A stretch of 9,066 nt of DNA from Alphaproteobacteria bacterium (GTDB lineage Bacteria; Pseudomonadota; Alphaproteobacteria; UBA9219). Within the stretch, counting starts at the first letter, position 1. Each line of letters starts with the position of its first letter. The stretch is taken from the NCBI GenBank assembly GCA_028865155.1, contig JAGWKW010000049.1:1-9066 (forward strand), read 5' to 3'. A program made the translations under genes and the position numbers. Of the stretch, positions 6,396 through 9,066 are shown piece after piece. The notes beneath the pieces are model-generated. The model saw only the letters and a program-made list of their open reading frames with translations. It was not told the DNA's origin and did no database searches.

Positions 6396-7220
6396 ATGTC
6401 TCATTTTGTTGCGGCTTGCGTCCAGACCAACACAACGCCCGACCTTGCCGCCAATCTTGAAAAACTGCGCCCGATGATCCGCGAGGCGCGCAAACGCGGC
6501 GCGGATTTCATCGCCTTGCCCGAAAACGCGGCCCTGATCGGCGCCGACCGCGAAACTTTGTTCGCCCAGTCGCCGCGCGAGGAAGACCATCCCGCCGTCG
6601 ATTTTTTCCGCACCGAAGCGCGCAAAACCGGTGTGTGGATTCTGGCCGGCAGCGTTCCGGTCGCGACCGAAGAAGACCGGCTTGCCAATCGCAGCCTGCT
6701 CTTCACGCCCAAAGGCGAGATCGCAGCGCGTTACGACAAAATCCATATGTTCGACGCAGACCTGAGCGAGACCGAAATCTACCGCGAGTCGAACAATTAC
6801 CGCCCCGGCTGCCGCGCCGTGACCGCCGACATGCCATGGGGCAAGATCGGGCTTAGCATTTGCTACGACCTGCGCTTTCCCCAGCTTTATGGCGCGCTGG
6901 CCAAGGCGGGCGCGTCGATCCTGGCGATCCCCGCCGCTTTCGTCGCCACGACGGGGCGTTTGCACTGGCATGTTCTGGTGCGGGCGCGCGCAATCGAAAC
7001 CGGGTGTTTCGTGATAGCACCGGGCCAGTGCGGCATGCACAACGCCAACCGGCTTAGCTACGGTCATTCGCTGATCATCGCGCCCAACGGCCAGATTTTG
7101 GCCGAAGGCGGCGAAAGCCCCGGCATCATCACAGCCGAACTTGATATGAACGAAGTTACCGAAGCGCGGCGCAAGGTGCCGTGCCTGCAACACAGTCGCG
7201 TATTCGAGATGCCCGAATAA
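6396..7220 (+). CDS. carbon-nitrogen hydrolase, probable deaminated glutathione amidase
   Basis: 274 residues, nitrilase superfamily. The Glu-Lys-Cys triad is complete: E43 in ALPENA, K115 in RYDKIHMFDAD, and C156 in GLSICYDLRFPQLY. The KIH-x-FD and SICYDLRFP wording belongs to the Nit1/Nit2 (YbeM-like) branch rather than to nitrilases or NAD synthetase domains. Known members of that branch hydrolyse deaminated glutathione, a side product of transaminases, or omega-amides such as alpha-ketoglutaramate. The junction with grxC, with no intervening base, favours the glutathione repair role; this is inference from context. A GGAG (6389-6392) inside the end of grxC serves as ribosome binding site. 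Predicted soluble and cytosolic. A DUF1178 gene often follows in alphaproteobacteria but is absent here. Confidence 0.88.
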   Translation: MSHFVAACVQTNTTPDLAANLEKLRPMIREARKRGADFIALPENAALIGADRETLFAQSPREEDHPAVDFFRTEARKTGVWILAGSVPVATEEDRLANRSLLFTPKGEIAARYDKIHMFDADLSETEIYRESNNYRPGCRAVTADMPWGKIGLSICYDLRFPQLYGALAKAGASILAIPAAFVATTGRLHWHVLVRARAIETGCFVIAPGQCGMHNANRLSYGHSLIIAPNGQILAEGGESPGIITAELDMNEVTEARRKVPCLQHSRVFEMPE

Positions 7221-7259
7221 CGCCTGGACTTTCGCGCCGATTGAAAGGAACATGAACGG

Positions 7260-8498
7260 ATGGATAATGAACAACGCCGCGTTCAATTGGTTTTCTTCGA
7301 CGCCGGAGGGGGGCACCGCGCCGCCACCGAAGCGCTGAAAGAGTCGCTGGCCGAACGGAAACCGTCCTGGCGCGTCGAGGTCGTCAATTTGCAGGAAGTC
7401 CTGAAATCCGCCGACCCGCTTTACATAATGACGGGCGTCCCGGCGCAGGATTTTTATAACGCCGCGCTCAAAATGGGGCTGACTTACGGCTCGCGCCCTT
7501 TCCTGCGCGGCTTGCAGGCTGTCATCAAGCTATGCGCGCCGCGCATCGAAAATGTTTTGCGCGAGCACTGGCGCGGCGAAAACGGAAAAATCGATATCGT
7601 CGTTTCCCTGATCCCCAATTTCAACGGCGTGCTGTTCCGTTCGCTGCAGGCCGAACGGCCGCACGTGCCCTTCGTCACGATCATGACCGACATGGCCGAT
7701 ACGCCGCCGCACTTCTGGCAGGAAAAGCAGGATCAATATCTTGTCTGCGGCACGGATTACGCCGCGCAGCAAGCGCGCGCGACGGGATGGTACCGCGACG
7801 AACGTATTTTCCGAACATCGGGCATGATTTTGCGCCCGTCTTTCTATCGCACGGAACACGCGCCGCGCCTGCGGCGCGCCGAACTTGGGCTGGCAGAAGA
7901 CAAAGCCACCGCGATCGTCATGTTCGGCGGCTATGGGTCGAACGTCGCCGAAGATATCGTCGACCGACTCAACAAGGCAAAGCTTGGCGTGCAATGTATC
8001 GTCATGTGCGGACGCAATGAATCCTTACGCGCAGAACTGCAAGGCAAGGAAAATTGCGCCGCCATCGGCTATACGCAGGATGTCGTCTCCTATATGCGGC
8101 TTGCGGATTTCTTCATCGGCAAGCCCGGCCCCGGCAGCATGAGCGAGGCGTGGCGCATGGGCCTGCCTGTCATCGTCGAACGCAACGCGCGCACGATGAT
8201 ACAGGAACGTCCCAATGTTACAGTCGCCGCGCAAGCGGGTGTGGGCCTTGCCGTACCGAGCTTCCGTTCCATAGCGAAGGTTGTACGCGGCCTGATCGAT
8301 GGCAGAAAACTTGAAGACATGCGCATCAATGTCCGCAAAATGGATAACCGGGCCGTGTTTGAAATTCCCGACATCCTCGACCGCATCATGCACGAGCATA
8401 TCGCCGACGCCGCGAATATCGTCGCCTTCAAGCCGCGGCGCAGGCTTGCGGCGCGCATCGCGCAACGCTGGAAAACGCGGCGGCGTAAATCAGGTTAA
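7260..8498 (+). CDS. MGDG-synthase-type lipid glycosyltransferase (GT28-like)
   Basis: 412 residues. The order of motifs is that of monogalactosyl/glucosyl-diacylglycerol synthases and MurG relatives: the N-terminal glycine loop FFDAGGGHRAATEAL (12-26), VSLIPNFNGVLF (115-126), TDMADTPPHFW (143-153) with the family's TD...P.W signature, MFGGYGS (221-227) starting the donor domain, and IGKPGPGSMSEAW (286-298) with E296 at the nucleotide-sugar site. Such enzymes are monotopic and add sugar to diacylglycerol on the cytosolic face of the membrane. There is no transmembrane helix; the tail 391-412 has 11 Arg/Lys in 22 residues and could hold it on anionic lipid. AAAGGA (7244-7249) precedes the ATG by ten bases and selects this start; another ATG at 7252 is in a different frame. 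Donor and acceptor are not determined. It is the last gene of the plus-strand run and overlaps the next gene tail-to-tail. Confidence 0.83.
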   Translation: MDNEQRRVQLVFFDAGGGHRAATEALKESLAERKPSWRVEVVNLQEVLKSADPLYIMTGVPAQDFYNAALKMGLTYGSRPFLRGLQAVIKLCAPRIENVLREHWRGENGKIDIVVSLIPNFNGVLFRSLQAERPHVPFVTIMTDMADTPPHFWQEKQDQYLVCGTDYAAQQARATGWYRDERIFRTSGMILRPSFYRTEHAPRLRRAELGLAEDKATAIVMFGGYGSNVAEDIVDRLNKAKLGVQCIVMCGRNESLRAELQGKENCAAIGYTQDVVSYMRLADFFIGKPGPGSMSEAWRMGLPVIVERNARTMIQERPNVTVAAQAGVGLAVPSFRSIAKVVRGLIDGRKLEDMRINVRKMDNRAVFEIPDILDRIMHEHIADAANIVAFKPRRRLAARIAQRWKTRRRKSG

Positions 8499-9025
8499 GC
8501 GAATTTTCTTTTCGATACGGTTTCGAGCAGCGCCAGCAACCCCTTGAGCATATCGATGGGCTGCGGCGGGCAGCCTTTGATGTGCAGATCGACCGGGATG
8601 ACATCGGCCACCGCGCCGGCGCAGGCGTAAGAGCCCGCGAAAACGCCGCAATTCGCCGCGCAATCCCCGACGGCGACGACCCATTTCGGGTCGGGCATCA
8701 CGTCATAGGCGCGCTGCAACGCGAATTTCATGTTATGCGTAACGGGCCCCGTGACCAGCAACACATCGGCATGCTTGGGCGAAGCGGTGAATTTGATGCC
8801 GAAACGCTCGACATCGTAAAACGCATTACCAAGCGCATGGATTTCAAGCTCGCAGCCGTTGCACGACCCTGCATCGACCTCGCGGATGGTCAGCGAGCGC
8901 CCCAGAAGACGACGCGAGTGCTTGGCCAGCGCATTGGCAAGTTCAGCCAGCGCATCCGCATCCGGCGCGGGTGCGTCGATGGTAACTGGGCGGGTCATCA
9001 GGGCTTTGGCGAGCAGTCCGTTCAT
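8495..9025 (-). CDS. group 4 hydrogenase-like small Fe-S subunit (HyfI/HycG/NuoB family)
   Basis: 176 residues. Members carry the proximal [4Fe-4S] cluster in membrane-bound energy-converting hydrogenases (Hyf, Hyc, Ech) and their relative NuoB in complex I. Cluster ligands can be placed: C55 and C58 in DAGSCNGCELEIHALGN, C122 in GDCAANCGVF, and C152 in GCPPQP. The CxxC spacing and the NGCE wording are of the hydrogenase branch; NuoB has adjacent cysteines. It lacks the extra C-terminal region of E. coli HycG and HyfI (about 250 residues). GAGGGA just upstream (9035-9030) is the ribosome binding site and overlaps the stop of the preceding gene, so the two are coupled. Related complexes without the Ni-Fe site (often called Ehr) have similar small subunits, so the reaction is open. 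Confidence 0.85.
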   Translation of the reverse strand: MNGLLAKALMTRPVTIDAPAPDADALAELANALAKHSRRLLGRSLTIREVDAGSCNGCELEIHALGNAFYDVERFGIKFTASPKHADVLLVTGPVTHNMKFALQRAYDVMPDPKWVVAVGDCAANCGVFAGSYACAGAVADVIPVDLHIKGCPPQPIDMLKGLLALLETVSKRKFA

Positions 9026-9034
9026 GGTTTCCCT

Positions 9035-9066
9035 CTATAGATCGTGCCCCGAATAGGAACAGTTGA
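9035..9066 (-). CDS. C-terminal end of the preceding gene, probably the hydrogenase-like large subunit
   Basis: Partial gene entering from the right edge. On the minus strand the codons 9064-9038 read NCSYSGHDL and stop at TAG (9037-9035). The short SYSGHDL ending recalls the C-terminus of HyfG/HycE-like large subunits found next to HyfI-like proteins in alphaproteobacteria, and the position right before the small subunit is where the large subunit gene is expected. The gap to the next start is nine bases. No metal-binding motif is within the window. The call rests on nine residues and context. Confidence 0.55.
   Translation of the reverse strand, partial: NCSYSGHDL

Noticed and set aside
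6111..7316. 401-codon open frame antisense to grxC and the carbon-nitrogen hydrolase
   Set aside because: It spans two well-identified plus-strand genes and has a composition typical of antisense frames.
7861..7880. G+C-rich inverted repeat in the lipid glycosyltransferase gene
   Set aside because: It lies in the middle of a conserved coding frame and reflects Arg/Ala codons; no T-run or other signal goes with it.

Overview
The window reads as a chromosomal segment from a G+C-rich alphaproteobacterium. The main reasons are the RecO and ParC sequences, which look alphaproteobacterial; recO and parC lying close together in the same direction, as in the rnc-era-recO-parC neighbourhood familiar from that class; and a glutaredoxin 3 gene abutting a nitrilase-family gene. 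I cannot name the genus. There is no tRNA, rRNA, CRISPR array, transposase or phage gene. No gene-free stretch exceeds about 125 bases.

Left part (1-1753, minus strand): the first 13 codons of a probable thioredoxin gene (trxA) at the window edge, preceded in the same direction by a GT4-family glycosyltransferase with an unassigned C-terminal extension. A 66-base divergent gap then leads to recO (plus strand, recombinational repair), whose start lacks a Shine-Dalgarno and has a promoter-like -10 box one helical turn or less upstream, so a leaderless transcript is possible. recO ends in a probable intrinsic terminator.

Middle (2685-5719): a convergent isochorismatase-family cysteine hydrolase of visibly lower G+C sits between recO and parC, on the opposite strand; it looks like a later insertion. 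The gap between its start and parC holds a strong two-part inverted repeat. parC encodes a full-length topoisomerase IV A subunit with intact catalytic residues.

Right-middle (5777-8498, plus strand): a tight set of genes: a small two-helix membrane protein of unknown function, grxC (glutaredoxin 3), and a carbon-nitrogen hydrolase that is most likely a deaminated-glutathione amidase. Together grxC and the amidase suggest glutathione upkeep. After 39 bases comes an MGDG-synthase-type lipid glycosyltransferase with a strongly basic C-terminal tail.

Right end (8495-9066, minus strand): the small Fe-S subunit of a group 4 [NiFe]-hydrogenase-like (Hyf/Hyc/Ech or related) membrane complex, overlapping the previous gene tail-to-tail by four bases, preceded by the last nine codons of another gene. 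That short tail, ending SYSGHDL, fits the C-terminus of the matching large subunit, so a hyf-type operon probably enters from the right. Whether it is a true hydrogenase or a hydrogenase-related complex without the Ni-Fe site cannot be decided here. I see no clearly new defence or mobile system; most of the window is core metabolism with two or three accessory genes spliced in.
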